In this document: positions 18,701-28,105 of the stretch, one piece after another | Position numbering within the stretch: position 1 is the stretch's first letter | How the letters are laid out: each line of letters opens with the position of its first letter | Source: Mediterranea massiliensis | GTDB taxonomy: Bacteria > Bacteroidota > Bacteroidia > Bacteroidales > Bacteroidaceae | Direction: 5' to 3' | NCBI GenBank assembly: GCA_015060695.1 | Contig: SUYA01000005.1 | Coordinates: 1 to 64,000, forward strand | Length of the DNA: 64,000 nt | Notes under the pieces: model-generated | Seen by the model: the letters and a program-made list of their open reading frames with translations, nothing else | What the model was told of the DNA's origin: nothing | The model's database searches: none | Program-made: the position numbers and the translations under genes

Positions 18701-19925
18701 CACTTTCTTCGCTCACCACAATCTCTTTCTTACTGATGATAAGTGCATCTTCTTGCGCTTGATAAACCTTTACCACTTGCGATATGGCACCATCTGTTGA
18801 GGTGAACGTGATGGACGCTTCTCGGTTGTCGTTTGTCTTGTTCTCGGCAATGTTGAACAGAAGTTTATCGGTAGTGAACGCACGAGTATTGGCTTGAGTA
18901 ATCCAGTCGCTTGAAATCTCTACATTAAAATCTACGTTATGACCTACCTCAATCTCTATCTGGTCGCCTTTATTATTAACGGTGTAACTATTCTTGGCTA
19001 TTACAATGGCATCTTTTTGCACTTGTACCACCTTTACCACTTCCGATAACCCATTCTCTTTGTTGGTAAAGCGAATCTCTGCACTCCGTTGCTCATATTC
19101 TTGGCTGGGTGCTACATCGAAGCTGTAGGTGTTGGTCGAAGTGGCGCGCGTTTTGTTCTCGCTAATCCAATCTACACCGGTAGGCATCTCTACCTTTACA
19201 TCTACATTGCTTGTTACCTCTACGTTGATAACCTCACCATCGGCCGACACTACATATTCGTTCTTCGAGATGACGATAGAGGGGGTAGAACCGGCTTGAT
19301 AGATAGTCACCGTTTCGTTGAACTCGCCGCTCTTAATGGTTATTTTTGCTTCACGTTTTTGGGTTTCTTCATTGGCGGCTACCTTAAAGGTGAGGGTAGA
19401 TGTTTTCAGCGCACGGGTATTGGCTTGTGTTACCCAGTCTTTGGCCGATTCTTCGATGGCATATTCGAAGTTGATGTTTGCCTTTACTTCTATCTTCACT
19501 TCACCACCTTCGGCACCAACCTCAAACTTAGAGGCGGTAACGGTCAATGCATCTTTCTGTTTTTGTGATACGTTGATGGTTTTTGATGTCGTACCGGCTT
19601 TGATGATGATAGAGGCCGAACGGTCATCGGGTGTATCGTTAGGTTTGGTAGTGACGTTTATCTTGGCATTGCCGGCTGCACCACTTGTAGGGTTGATACT
19701 CAACCATCCGTCGGCACGGGTGTTTACTACCGAAGCGCTCCATGCTTCGGAGGTGGTGAATGAAATTTCGTTTACGCCACCATCGGTACTAAAATCAGTG
19801 CCTGTGGTAGTGATTGTAATCTCTGATTTTGGCTTTTCAGGAGCAGGATTTACCTCCCCATTTCCCTCTTTAGAACAAGCTACAAGCGATAAAATCGCAA
19901 GCAGATAGAGTGGGATTCGTTTCAT
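15738..19925 (-). CDS. giant BACON-repeat / leucine-rich-repeat / M64 peptidase lipoprotein
   Basis: 1395 residues. The start MKRIPLYLLAILSLVACSKE is a lipoprotein signal (lipid Cys at 17). Residues of about 34-745 form eight tandem BACON-type beta-sandwich repeats of about 88 residues, each with a (D/G)W-(I/L) core and an ending like VSQKQKD or ITQAQKD. Residues of about 755-1010 are leucine-rich repeats of the LP-x-I-x-N-L type. The C-terminus is an M64 peptidase with HEVVGHGFGKLADEY near 1227, the HExxH-variant of IgA-peptidase-like enzymes. A surface-anchored, glycan- or mucin-directed protease is the likely role, by inference. Repeats 4-5 and 6-7 are near-identical (531-bp duplication). 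Confidence 0.88.
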   Translation of the reverse strand: MKRIPLYLLAILSLVACSKEGNGEVNPAPEKPKSEITITTTGTDFSTDGGVNEISFTTSEAWSASVVNTRADGWLSINPTSGAAGNAKINVTTKPNDTPDDRSASIIIKAGTTSKTINVSQKQKDALTVTASKFEVGAEGGEVKIEVKANINFEYAIEESAKDWVTQANTRALKTSTLTFKVAANEETQKREAKITIKSGEFNETVTIYQAGSTPSIVISKNEYVVSADGEVINVEVTSNVDVKVEMPTGVDWISENKTRATSTNTYSFDVAPSQEYEQRSAEIRFTNKENGLSEVVKVVQVQKDAIVIAKNSYTVNNKGDQIEIEVGHNVDFNVEISSDWITQANTRAFTTDKLLFNIAENKTNDNREASITFTSTDGAISQVVKVYQAQEDALIISKKEIVVSEESGTLSFEIQTNVEFKVSEPNVGWLRAVTTRGLTTHTLSYEYDANTEYDSREALIVVTDVKNNKAETITITQAQKDAIVLAKEEYNVDSKGTQLEIEVGHNVDFNVEISSDWITQTNTRAFTTDKLLFNIAENKTNDNREASITFTSTDGAISQVVKVYQAQEDALIISKKEIVVSEESGTLSFEIQANVEFKVSEPNVGWLRAVTTRGLTTHTLSYEYDANTEYDSREALIVVTDVKNNKAETITITQAQKDAIVLAKSEYELGAEGGNLDFEIQTNVEVTVTISDNAKDWIQQVETRALVTKALYFNVSAYPDGEEREGTITITGGNAKQTITVIQGGLKEVLAKERAALIELYNAAGGDNWTNNTNWCSDKPVGEWYGVGVNEKGLVTTLDLMNNGIVCNDFPESITDLGYLDCIYLTTTSTEFPQNILKLKQLIYLEWQLNEYKGELPKEISNLQNLTHLGISGDFTSLPEELGNMKNLEYIGIDGPWSGGSQTITSGIPMNISKLGNLKHLHIGWLDMPIEIPDWIYEMKSLEELQFRKLGLTGTISEKISNLTNLKSLWLSENKLEGNIPNGITSLANLESLLLESNNLTGNIPIGFAQLTKLIEIWAYGNRLSGELPYDFEQNPNYNLWGVDQNVMIQQPGYGLTYPSDAYESTDFSKDGEVIVLQEATKGNGVNIVLLGDGFVDTDMSDGGAYEEAMNEAFGYLFALEPMKSYKEYFNVYAVKAVSKHNRFAEGYSTALGSYLGIAPYVSGDIDKCLEYASKAPITSTKDLTVAVMLNSNVYAGTTFWLENDLGVAFIGMARPADGFYEKRFESTFIHEVVGHGFGKLADEYVYYNETYPDAGNMELRQEWIESGYYANVDIISDPAQIRWAHMLNDEQFSSYTGIVEGGDLFAYGIWRPEEISMMNNNQPYFNAPSREAIVKRIMKLAGEEYSFESFAEKDKYNPLPNTRANVTKEFEPTPSPVMIKGDWRKAMNNVPKR
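17935..18996 (-). repeat. 531-bp tandem duplication inside the BACON gene
   Basis: Two nearly identical in-frame copies, about 17935-18465 and 18466-18996, with a period of 531 bp (177 codons, two BACON repeats). For example ACAATGGCGTCCTTTTGTGC occurs at 17941 and 18472. Only scattered substitutions distinguish them, so the duplication is recent or kept homogeneous by recombination. Confidence 0.88.
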
Positions 19926-19974
19926 AAGATGCTGTTTTTATTGAATTAAAAATATTGATAATCAATGATTATTG

Positions 19975-20005
19975 CAAATGTAGCCGATAATTTCCACACT
20001 ACAAA
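19975..20005 (-). promoter_or_regulatory. promoter of the BACON/M64 gene
   Basis: On the minus strand, TTTG (20002-20005) and TACATTTG (19975-19982) are spaced by 19 bases. The start codon follows about 50 bases downstream. Confidence 0.75.
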
Positions 20006-20048
20006 ACGAAAAGGATGTTTATTGTTTTCTTGTGTCGATAAAATAGTG

Positions 20049-20056
20049 TAACTTTG
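20049..20056 (+). promoter_or_regulatory. hisS -7 box
   Basis: TAACTTTG lies 43 bases upstream of hisS, with a near-consensus TTTC 19 bases before it (20026-20029). It is back-to-back with the promoter of the BACON gene. Confidence 0.65.
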
Positions 20057-20099
20057 CGCCTTGTATTTTTTATCACAATAAATAAGACGATTAAGATAG

Positions 20100-21461
20100 A
20101 TGGCACAGAAACCAAGTATTCCAAAGGGAACACGTGACTTTTCGCCGGTAGAGATGGCGAAGCGTAATTATATATTTAATACCATCCGTGAGGTATATCA
20201 CCTCTATGGCTTCCAGCAGATTGAAACTCCATCTATGGAGATGCTTTCCACGTTGATGGGGAAGTATGGCGAAGAGGGTGACAAACTGCTGTTCAAGATT
20301 CAGAATTCAGGCGATTATTTCTCTAAGCTGACCGATGAGGAATTGTTGAGCCGCAATGCGGCTAAGTTGGCCAGCAAGTTCTGCGAGAAGGGACTTCGTT
20401 ATGACCTGACCGTGCCTTTTGCCCGCTATGTGGTGATGCATCGCGACGAGATTACTTTCCCCTTCAAGCGTTATCAGATTCAACCCGTTTGGCGTGCCGA
20501 CCGTCCGCAAAAGGGACGCTATCGTGAGTTCTATCAATGCGATGCCGACGTGGTGGGTAGCGATTCGTTGCTGAACGAGGTAGAACTGATGCAGATTGTC
20601 GATACTGTCTTTTCACGATTCGGCATTCGTGTTTGCATCAAGATTAATAACCGTAAGATTCTGACCGGTATTGCCGAAATCATTGGCGAGGCCGATAAGA
20701 TTGTTGATATTACCGTAGCCATTGATAAGTTGGACAAGATTGGCTTGGAGAACGTTAATACCGAACTTCGTGAGAAGGGCATCAGCGATGAGGCCATTGC
20801 AAAGTTGCAACCCATCATTTTGCTGAGTGGTTCGAACGAGGAGAAGCTGGCTACACTGAAAGGGGTGTTGTCCGGTAGTGAAATAGGCTTGAAGGGGGTA
20901 GAAGAGAGCGAATTTATTCTTGCTACCTTGAAGGCACTTGGGTTGAAGAATGAGATTGAACTCGACCTGACTTTGGCACGTGGCTTGAACTACTACACCG
21001 GTGCCATCTTCGAAGTAAAGGCACTCGATGTACAGATAGGTAGCATCACCGGTGGTGGACGCTATGATAATCTGACCGGTGTGTTTGGCATGAGCGGTGT
21101 TAGTGGCGTAGGCATCTCGTTTGGTGCCGACCGCATTTTCGATGTACTCAATCAGTTGGAACTCTATCCGAAGGAAGCCGTCAATGGCACACAGTTGCTT
21201 TTCATTAACTTCGGTGAAAAAGAGGCTGCTTACTCCATGCAGATGTTGCTCAAGGCTCGCGCCGCCGGTATTCGTGCCGAGTTATTCCCCGATGCAAGCA
21301 AGATGAAGAAGCAGATGGGCTATGCCAATGCCAAAGGAATACCCTTTGTTGCTTTGGTGGGCGAAAACGAAATGAGTCAAGGCAAAGCAATGCTGAAGAA
21401 TATGGAAACAGGCGAGCAGCAGTTAGTGGATATCGACGAACTGATAGCCGCACTGAAATAA
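20100..21461 (+). CDS. hisS: histidine--tRNA ligase
   Basis: 453 residues, a class II aminoacyl-tRNA synthetase. Motif 2 is visible as [24 protein letters not shown] near residues 123-144. The His-specific segments [15 protein letters not shown] and [14 protein letters not shown] are present, with a C-terminal anticodon-binding domain. Start [16 protein letters not shown] is the normal N-terminus. It has its own promoter and terminator, so it appears monocistronic. Confidence 0.95.
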   Translation: MAQKPSIPKGTRDFSPVEMAKRNYIFNTIREVYHLYGFQQIETPSMEMLSTLMGKYGEEGDKLLFKIQNSGDYFSKLTDEELLSRNAAKLASKFCEKGLRYDLTVPFARYVVMHRDEITFPFKRYQIQPVWRADRPQKGRYREFYQCDADVVGSDSLLNEVELMQIVDTVFSRFGIRVCIKINNRKILTGIAEIIGEADKIVDITVAIDKLDKIGLENVNTELREKGISDEAIAKLQPIILLSGSNEEKLATLKGVLSGSEIGLKGVEESEFILATLKALGLKNEIELDLTLARGLNYYTGAIFEVKALDVQIGSITGGGRYDNLTGVFGMSGVSGVGISFGADRIFDVLNQLELYPKEAVNGTQLLFINFGEKEAAYSMQMLLKARAAGIRAELFPDASKMKKQMGYANAKGIPFVALVGENEMSQGKAMLKNMETGEQQLVDIDELIAALK

Positions 21462-21488
21462 CAGCACTCAGCTGACGATACAAATTAT

Positions 21489-21532
21489 CCGCCCTTAAGG
21501 GAAAATATATTTTCCAAGTAGGGCGGTTTTTT
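21489..21532 (+). terminator. hisS terminator
   Basis: CCGCCCT (21489-21495) pairs with AGGGCGG (21520-21526). Inside is a 16-base palindrome, GGAAAATATATTTTCC (21499-21514). Six T residues follow. Confidence 0.88.
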
Positions 21533-21542
21533 CTGTCAATTT

Positions 21543-21559
21543 GTCAGTTGATAACTGAC
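21543..21559. promoter_or_regulatory. palindromic operator candidate upstream of groES
   Basis: GTCAGTTGATAACTGAC has 7-bp arms around GAT, and the flanks extend the symmetry toward CTGTCA...TGACAG. It ends 21 bases before the -24-like element. No CIRCE element is present, so it is a candidate site for a different heat-shock regulator. Confidence 0.5.
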
Positions 21560-21580
21560 AGCTAAGTCATAAAACAACTT

Positions 21581-21595
21581 TGGCACGATTCTTGT
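21581..21595 (+). promoter_or_regulatory. sigma-54-like -24/-12 promoter of groES-groEL
   Basis: TGGCAC-GATTC-TTGT matches the RpoN consensus TGGCAC-N5-TTGC except for the last base, and is preceded by T as usual. Transcription would start near 21607. No TAnnTTTG box is visible between the hisS terminator and groES. Confidence 0.6.
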
Positions 21596-21664
21596 TATTC
21601 TTTCATCAAGAAGCAGACAGCTATATATAATATAATAAGGTATAATAAATAAAAACAGAAAATC

Positions 21665-21937
21665 ATGAATGTAAAACCATTGGCAGACAGAGTGCTGATT
21701 CTTCCGGCACCTGCTGAAGAAAAGACAATTGGCGGTATCATTATTCCCGACACCGCAAAAGAAAAACCTTTGAAGGGTGAAGTCGTGGCAGCTGGCAACG
21801 GCACCAAAGACGAAGAAATGGTGTTGAAGGTAGGCGATACAGTACTTTATGGCAAATATGCCGGTACCGAAATCGAACTCGAAGGAACCAAGTACCTCAT
21901 CATGCGTCAAAGCGATGTATTGGCTGTATTAGCCTAA
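21665..21937 (+). CDS. groS: co-chaperonin GroES
   Basis: 90 residues, full length. The start [20 protein letters not shown] and the mobile-loop segment [13 protein letters not shown] are family signatures; it ends with the usual roof and C-terminal strands. It forms the heptameric lid of GroEL. groEL follows 32 bases downstream, so the pair is one operon behind the sigma-54-like element. Confidence 0.96.
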   Translation: MNVKPLADRVLILPAPAEEKTIGGIIIPDTAKEKPLKGEVVAAGNGTKDEEMVLKVGDTVLYGKYAGTEIELEGTKYLIMRQSDVLAVLA

Positions 21938-21957
21938 TATTAATTCTTAATTTTTAA

Positions 21958-23604
<1,647 letters not shown>

Positions 23605-23610
23605 TATTAC

Positions 23611-23698
23611 CACAGCACCCTGCACCGCTTTGGTGCTTCACGGTGCTCTGCCTTTACCACAGCACCCTGCTCCGGTTACACCGTTGCAGGGTGCTGTG
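23611..23698 (+). terminator. groEL terminator with duplicated 5' arm
   Basis: CACAGCACCCTGC occurs at 23611-23623 and 23658-23670. Both are complementary to GCAGGGTGCTGTG (23686-23698), followed by CTTTT. The near pairing is a standard hairpin with CGGT/ACCG inside its loop. The far copy could compete for the same 3' arm. A smaller hairpin (GCACCG with CGGTGC, 23622-23646) lies between. Confidence 0.7.
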
Positions 23699-23810
23699 CT
23701 TTTGGTACTCATGCTGCTCTGCTCGTACCACAACTTTAAAGTGTGCAATCCTCTCTTTGGCACAGAAGTAAACTTTCTCAACTTTCTCTTTTTTCTTCAA
23801 CTTTTATTAC

Positions 23811-23818
23811 TATCTTTG
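23811..23818 (+). promoter_or_regulatory. -7 box of the GH28 gene
   Basis: TATCTTTG followed by C lies 29 bases before ATG 23848. The -33 region is not clear. Confidence 0.65.
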
Positions 23819-23847
23819 CCCATGAATATAGATATACATGAAACATT

Positions 23848-25326
23848 ATGGGCAGAAGATTTTTCACAGGCAAGAGTTTTCTTTGGGTGCTGATGGCACT
23901 GTTAACCTTCCCTATAAGGGCACAAGTAAAGGTATATACCTACCCGTCGGGTAAGGATAGCATTGAGGTGATGCACGACTACCGTGTAAGCATCTGTGCT
24001 GCGTCCGATGTGACTGAGCAGTGGCAGCCGGTAACCACACTGCGTTGCGATGTAGATATGCACCGTGTGCAGCAGGCATCGTGGGCACAGTGGGAGATGG
24101 GCGAGCCGGTACGTGTCAGGGTAACCAACCTGCGCCACGATGCACTCTCGGCAGGTGCAATGCAGAGTGTAGTGCGCCCTTCTGTGCTGGGCATTCAGAC
24201 GAAACAGATTGACGAGCGCACCATCGAGTTTACCCTCAACCGTCCCGAATACTTGAGTGTGGAGTTTAACGGCGACCGCAAGCACAACCTGCACCTATTC
24301 CCCGAACTGCCCGAAACCGAAGTCTATACAGGCACCGAACAACACTGCATTAACTGGACGGGGAAGAACAATCACGACGTATTTATTAAGGATGCACGCA
24401 TCATCTATTTCGGTCCCGGCATCCACAAGCCCAAGGACTTGCCAAACGGTGAGATAAAAATACCAAGCAATACTACCGTTTACTTGGCACCGGGTGCTGT
24501 GGTCAGGGCCAAACTGTGTGTCGATCGTGCCAAGAATGTGCGCATCATTGGGCGAGGCATATTGGCCAATCCTCTGCGTGGTGTAGAGATTACCTACTCA
24601 AAGAATGTGCTTGTAGAGGGCATCACCATGATTAACCCCCAGCACTACACCGTGTTTGGTGGTGAAAGCAAAGATATTACGGTGCGAAATATCAAGTCCT
24701 TCTCGCGTCACGGATGGAGCGACGGCATAGACATCATGTGTTGTCGCAACGTGACCATCGACAACATCTTTCTTCGTAATTCCGACGATTGCATAGCCCT
24801 CTACAACCACCGCTGGTGGTACTGGGGCGGTTCGCAAAACATCCGCATCAGCCGTGCCAAGCTGTGGGCCGATGTGGCACACCCCTTCAACTTCGGTTGT
24901 CACGGCGACGACCGCAGCAAGCGGGGCGAAATGTTGCAAGATGTGCTGGTTACCGATTGCGATGTACTCAACGAAGATGGCGACGCAGTATTCTCGGTGC
25001 GCAGTGGCGACAAGAACCGCATGGAGAATATCCGCTTCGAGAATATCCGCATCGAGGAGATAGAGCAGGGGGCACTCTTCAGCCTTCGTGTACTCTTTAG
25101 CGAGAAGTACAATCGCGCACCGGGCAACTATATTCGCGGCGTGAGCTTCAAGGACATTCACTTCAAAGGCGACGAATCGAAACTACTGCCCAGCGACATT
25201 ACCCACTACGACACCGAGCGTAGGGTAGAAGACATCACCTTTGAGAACGTAACGGTAAACGGCCGTCTCTTCAATCCCGACACAGAGATTGTGGAACAGA
25301 CTTCGACCGTTGACACTACCCATTAA
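23848..25326 (+). CDS. secreted GH28-family glycoside hydrolase (polygalacturonase-like)
   Basis: 492 residues. A signal peptide ends near residue 26 (FPIRAQ). A beta-sandwich-like N-terminal part is followed by a right-handed beta-helix with repeating NVRIIGRG, VLVEGITMIN and ITVRNIKSFS turns. Catalytic-region motifs resemble GH28: WSDGIDIMCC (about 290), NSDDCIAL (about 310) and GCHGDDRSKRGE (about 350). It probably cleaves galacturonan or another uronic-acid polymer; the exact substrate is not evident. An ATG at 23822 is out of frame and was not used. No SusC/SusD pair is nearby. Confidence 0.85.
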   Translation: MGRRFFTGKSFLWVLMALLTFPIRAQVKVYTYPSGKDSIEVMHDYRVSICAASDVTEQWQPVTTLRCDVDMHRVQQASWAQWEMGEPVRVRVTNLRHDALSAGAMQSVVRPSVLGIQTKQIDERTIEFTLNRPEYLSVEFNGDRKHNLHLFPELPETEVYTGTEQHCINWTGKNNHDVFIKDARIIYFGPGIHKPKDLPNGEIKIPSNTTVYLAPGAVVRAKLCVDRAKNVRIIGRGILANPLRGVEITYSKNVLVEGITMINPQHYTVFGGESKDITVRNIKSFSRHGWSDGIDIMCCRNVTIDNIFLRNSDDCIALYNHRWWYWGGSQNIRISRAKLWADVAHPFNFGCHGDDRSKRGEMLQDVLVTDCDVLNEDGDAVFSVRSGDKNRMENIRFENIRIEEIEQGALFSLRVLFSEKYNRAPGNYIRGVSFKDIHFKGDESKLLPSDITHYDTERRVEDITFENVTVNGRLFNPDTEIVEQTSTVDTTH

Positions 25327-25348
25327 TAAGATTATAATTCTATAGCGA

Positions 25349-25385
25349 AGGGTCGTGACGCTGATGCGTTACGGCTCTTTTTTTT
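25349..25385 (+). terminator. GH28 gene terminator
   Basis: AGGGTCGTGACGC (25349-25361) pairs with GCGTTACGGCTCT (25366-25378) with three wobble pairs, followed by a T-run. Confidence 0.85.
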
Positions 25386-25386
25386 A

Positions 25387-25461
25387 TGCATAAATGTCAA
25401 TTGCATTTATACTAAAATTCAAAATGAATTTATACTAAAATTATTTTGAATTTATGCATAA
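25387..25461. repeat. AT-rich palindrome patch
   Basis: ATTTATACTAAAATT occurs twice (25405-25419 and 25428-25442, period 23). ATTCAAAAT...AATTT pairs with AAATT...TTTTGAAT (25416-25454, one bulge). ATGCATAA occurs in both orientations near the two ends (25386 and 25453). It directly precedes the -7 box of the structured RNA and may be an operator cluster or a remnant boundary element. Confidence 0.6.
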
Positions 25462-25487
25462 GCCTTTTATTATTCATTCCTTTTCTC

Positions 25488-25495
25488 TACATTTG
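25488..25495 (+). promoter_or_regulatory. promoter of the structured RNA
   Basis: TACATTTG followed by C, with TTTT (one mismatch from TTTG) exactly 19 bases upstream at 25465-25468. No start codon of a plausible gene follows for 400 bases. Confidence 0.65.
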
Positions 25496-25501
25496 CAACG
25501 T

Positions 25502-25834
25502 TCCTTCAGCCGAAGCCTCCTGTGGGGGTGGGTGAGTGGGAACAAGACATATTGAAAGGCGTTTACTACGCTTTGGTTTTGACTCCTTGAAATCTGGCAG
25601 TTTCAAAAAATCCGTCAAAAACAAAGCAGCGGTGAATGCCCCTTGGGTGTGTTATATACCTCCCTAAGCTATGCCGAGTGGCCAATGGTGTCTCTACACC
25701 ATTGGAACTTTTGGCATAGTGAGGTGTTTCATATCATGCGTGGGGCTTCGGCGTTGCTCGTTTCGACGGATTGGGCTTTGCCAGAGCCTCAAGGAGTGGA
25801 GCGAGCGACAGTGCAGGGCTTCACGCTTTTTTTT
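25502..25834 (+). ncRNA. unidentified structured RNA, about 330 nt
   Basis: The stretch lies between a -7 box and a T8 tract and has no credible protein-coding frame. Visible helices: (1) GCTTTG/CAAAGC plus TTTTGAC/GTCAAAA (25570-25583 with 25614-25627, one mismatch), enclosing TTGAAA/TTTCAA. (2) CTATGCC/GGCATAG (25669-25675 with 25713-25719), enclosing a perfect 10-bp CCAATGGTGT/ACACCATTGG with loop CTCT. (3) A long imperfect 3' hairpin, GCGTGGGGCTT/GGGCTTCACGC (25738-25748 with 25816-25826), GTTGCTCG/CGAGCGAC and GGGCT/AGCCT, followed by eight T residues. RNase P RNA and tmRNA signatures are absent. The long hairpin is loosely 6S-like, but I cannot assign a family. Confidence 0.7.
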
Positions 25835-25901
25835 ATGTCTTTTTTAGAGTAATAATTAAAAGTGGTTGCTGTTGCCCTCAACCTATTTTGGAGGGCTATT
25901 A

Positions 25902-26597
25902 ATGCCTGTAACCAAGCAACAATCCTCCCAAATTAAATCCAAAGAGCGCGTGGCGCAACGCGGTGAGGTGTTTACCGCCGAGCGCGAAGTAAACGCCATG
26001 CTCGATCTCGTGGCCAACGAATGTCTTCGCCCCGACTCTCGCTTTCTTGAGCCGGCTTGTGGCGACGGCAACTTCCTTTCTGCCATACTCCGACGCAAAC
26101 TATCCGAACTAAAACGTAAATACAAAAAGAGTCCGCGCGACTATGAAAAGCAAGCCATTGTAGCCATCGGCAGCCTCTATGGCGTAGATATTATGAACGA
26201 CAACGTTGAGGCGTGTCGCCAACGCCTCTTTTCCATTTGGGACGAAGAATACACTGCCCATTGCAAAGCCGATGCCAGTGATGAGGCTCGCCAAGCTGCC
26301 CGATTCATTATCTCGCGAAACATTATCAACGGCAATGCGCTGACGCTGATGTGTGTCGATGCCCAGGGCAACGATACCAAGGCTCCCATCGTCTTTTCCG
26401 AATGGACACTTATCAGCAACAATCAGATGCAACGCTCCGACTATACCATGGCCGACCTCTTGCTTCACAACGATACCACCCAAGAGGATGGCATGGGAAA
26501 CCTCTTTGCCCTGACCGAAGAGCAGAAAGAAGAGGGCGGCATCTTCCTACGACGATACATTACTCACTATAAAAAGGTACAAAATTATGGAGAATAG
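25902..26597 (+). CDS. SAM-dependent methyltransferase-like protein lacking the catalytic motif
   Basis: 231 residues. It has a DNA-methyltransferase start ([16 protein letters not shown], like motif X). Motif I is [11 protein letters not shown] at about residues 47-57, a motif II-like acidic region is YGVDIMND, and there is a GNAL segment. The catalytic NPPY motif of adenine methyltransferases is absent, and the protein ends where it would be expected. It may be an inactive partner of the next methyltransferase, or a SAM-sensing or structural subunit. I chose ATG 25902; an upstream ATG at 25866 would add 12 residues unlike the family. Its last 11 bases overlap the next gene. No clear promoter of its own is visible downstream of the RNA terminator. 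Confidence 0.75.
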   Translation: MPVTKQQSSQIKSKERVAQRGEVFTAEREVNAMLDLVANECLRPDSRFLEPACGDGNFLSAILRRKLSELKRKYKKSPRDYEKQAIVAIGSLYGVDIMNDNVEACRQRLFSIWDEEYTAHCKADASDEARQAARFIISRNIINGNALTLMCVDAQGNDTKAPIVFSEWTLISNNQMQRSDYTMADLLLHNDTTQEDGMGNLFALTEEQKEEGGIFLRRYITHYKKVQNYGE

Positions 26598-28101
26598 CCT
26601 ATTCAAAAACGTCTATAATCCCGACGTCCTCTCTTGCATAGCCAACCTAAGCAACGACGAAGTGTTTACACCGCCCGAATTGGCCAACAAGATTATCGAC
26701 ATGCTTCCGCAAGAGTTGTTCAGTAACCCCGATACCACTTTCCTCGACCCTTGTTGCAAGAGTGGTGTGTTCCTTCGCGAGATAGCCAAGCGGTTGATTG
26801 TGGGGCTTGAACCGCAAATCCCCGACTTGGAGAAGCGCATCGAACATATCTTCTCCCGTCAGCTTTTCGGCATTGCCATTACCGTACTGACCAGTCTGCT
26901 TTCGCGCCGAAGCGTTTATTGCAGTAAGTTCCCAAGTAGCGAGTTCTCGGCCTATCAATTTCCCGAAGACAAACCGCAGGGAAACATCATCTTCCAACGC
27001 ATCAAGCACACTTGGCAAAACGGAAAATGTATCTATTGCGGTGCTTCGCAAAGCGAGTACGAACGTGGGGATGAACTTGAAACTCACGCCTATCAATTTA
27101 TTCATAACCTCGATGTAAAGAAACTATTCAATATGAAATTTGATGTAATTATTGGAAATCCGCCGTATCAGTTGAGTGATGGGGGAGCGCAAGCAAGTGC
27201 AAGGCCTTTGTATCATTTGTTTGTGCAACAAGCAAAGAAATTAAATCCTCGTTATTTGACAATGATTATTCCTGCGCGATGGTATGCAGGAGGTAAAGGC
27301 TTGGATAATTTCCGAGATGAGATGTTGCATGATAATAGGATAAGGACTATTGTTGATTTTCCTACGTCTTCAGATTGTTTCCCAAGTGTCTCAATAGAAG
27401 GCGGTGTTTGTTATTTTATATGGGATAGAGATAATAGAGGGTTGTGTAAAGTAACAACAATTAAAGGAAATAATATAATATCATCAATGGAACGTCCCCT
27501 TTTAGAAGATAATAGTGATGTTTTTATAAGATACAATGAAGCAATCCCTATTTTACATAAAGTGAAATGTTTGAAAGAATCTTCAATAAAACAGCAAATT
27601 AGTTCAAGAAAGCCTTTTGGCTTTGCTTCGAACTATAATGATTATAAATTAAATACATTTGAAGGTGCTATTGAGATATTTGCGAATAAAACTAAAGGTT
27701 ATGAATTTCGGTCGAATATAATTCAAAATATTGCTTGGGTCGATAAGTATAAGATATACATTTCTGAAGCATATGGGTTGGGAAAAGAAATACCCTATCA
27801 AGTGCTAAATAAACCTTTTATTGGAGAACCGAATACATGTTGTACAGAAACTTATATCGTTATAGGGCCATATGAAACAAAAAAGATAACTGAAAATGCT
27901 TTGTCGTATATTAAGACGAAATTTTTTAGATTTTTGGTGTTGTTAAAAAAGAATACTCAGCATGCTTCCCGTGCTGTTTATGAATTCGTTCCTCTCCAAG
28001 ACTTCTCCAAGCCATGGACAGATGAAGAACTTTACGCCAAATACGGCTTAACAGATGATGAGATTGCTTTTATTGAATCTATGATACGACCAATGGAATA
28101 A
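26587..28101 (+). CDS. Eco57I-like adenine-N6 DNA methyltransferase with specificity region
   Basis: 504 residues. Motif [17 protein letters not shown] is near 20-35, motif [12 protein letters not shown] at about 52-62 and the catalytic NPPY within IIGNPPYQL near 187-195. The segment from about residue 175 to 460 (27115-27970) is much more AT-rich than both flanks and includes the presumed target-recognition domain. The last 40 residues return to the flanking composition. A CIYC cysteine pair precedes the catalytic motif. It starts 11 bases inside the preceding gene and ends 4 bases before the helicase gene, forming a tight operon. A site-specific methyltransferase protecting host DNA is the likely role. 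Confidence 0.88.
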   Translation: MENSLFKNVYNPDVLSCIANLSNDEVFTPPELANKIIDMLPQELFSNPDTTFLDPCCKSGVFLREIAKRLIVGLEPQIPDLEKRIEHIFSRQLFGIAITVLTSLLSRRSVYCSKFPSSEFSAYQFPEDKPQGNIIFQRIKHTWQNGKCIYCGASQSEYERGDELETHAYQFIHNLDVKKLFNMKFDVIIGNPPYQLSDGGAQASARPLYHLFVQQAKKLNPRYLTMIIPARWYAGGKGLDNFRDEMLHDNRIRTIVDFPTSSDCFPSVSIEGGVCYFIWDRDNRGLCKVTTIKGNNIISSMERPLLEDNSDVFIRYNEAIPILHKVKCLKESSIKQQISSRKPFGFASNYNDYKLNTFEGAIEIFANKTKGYEFRSNIIQNIAWVDKYKIYISEAYGLGKEIPYQVLNKPFIGEPNTCCTETYIVIGPYETKKITENALSYIKTKFFRFLVLLKKNTQHASRAVYEFVPLQDFSKPWTDEELYAKYGLTDDEIAFIESMIRPME

Positions 28102-28105
28102 CACT

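Noticed and set aside
21540..21664. CIRCE/HrcA operator before groES
   Set aside because: No TTAGCACTC-N9-GAGTGCTAA-like inverted repeat is present.
23758..23772. Second sigma-54-like site (TGGCAC) before the GH28 gene
   Set aside because: The -12 part reads TAAA rather than TTGC, and a standard -7 box lies closer to the gene.
25502..25834. RNase P RNA or tmRNA identity for the structured RNA
   Set aside because: The conserved GAGGAAAGTCC-type core and the tRNA-like ends of tmRNA are absent.
25643..25852. 69-codon open frame inside the structured RNA
   Set aside because: It spans two strong hairpins and the terminator and has no protein-like composition.
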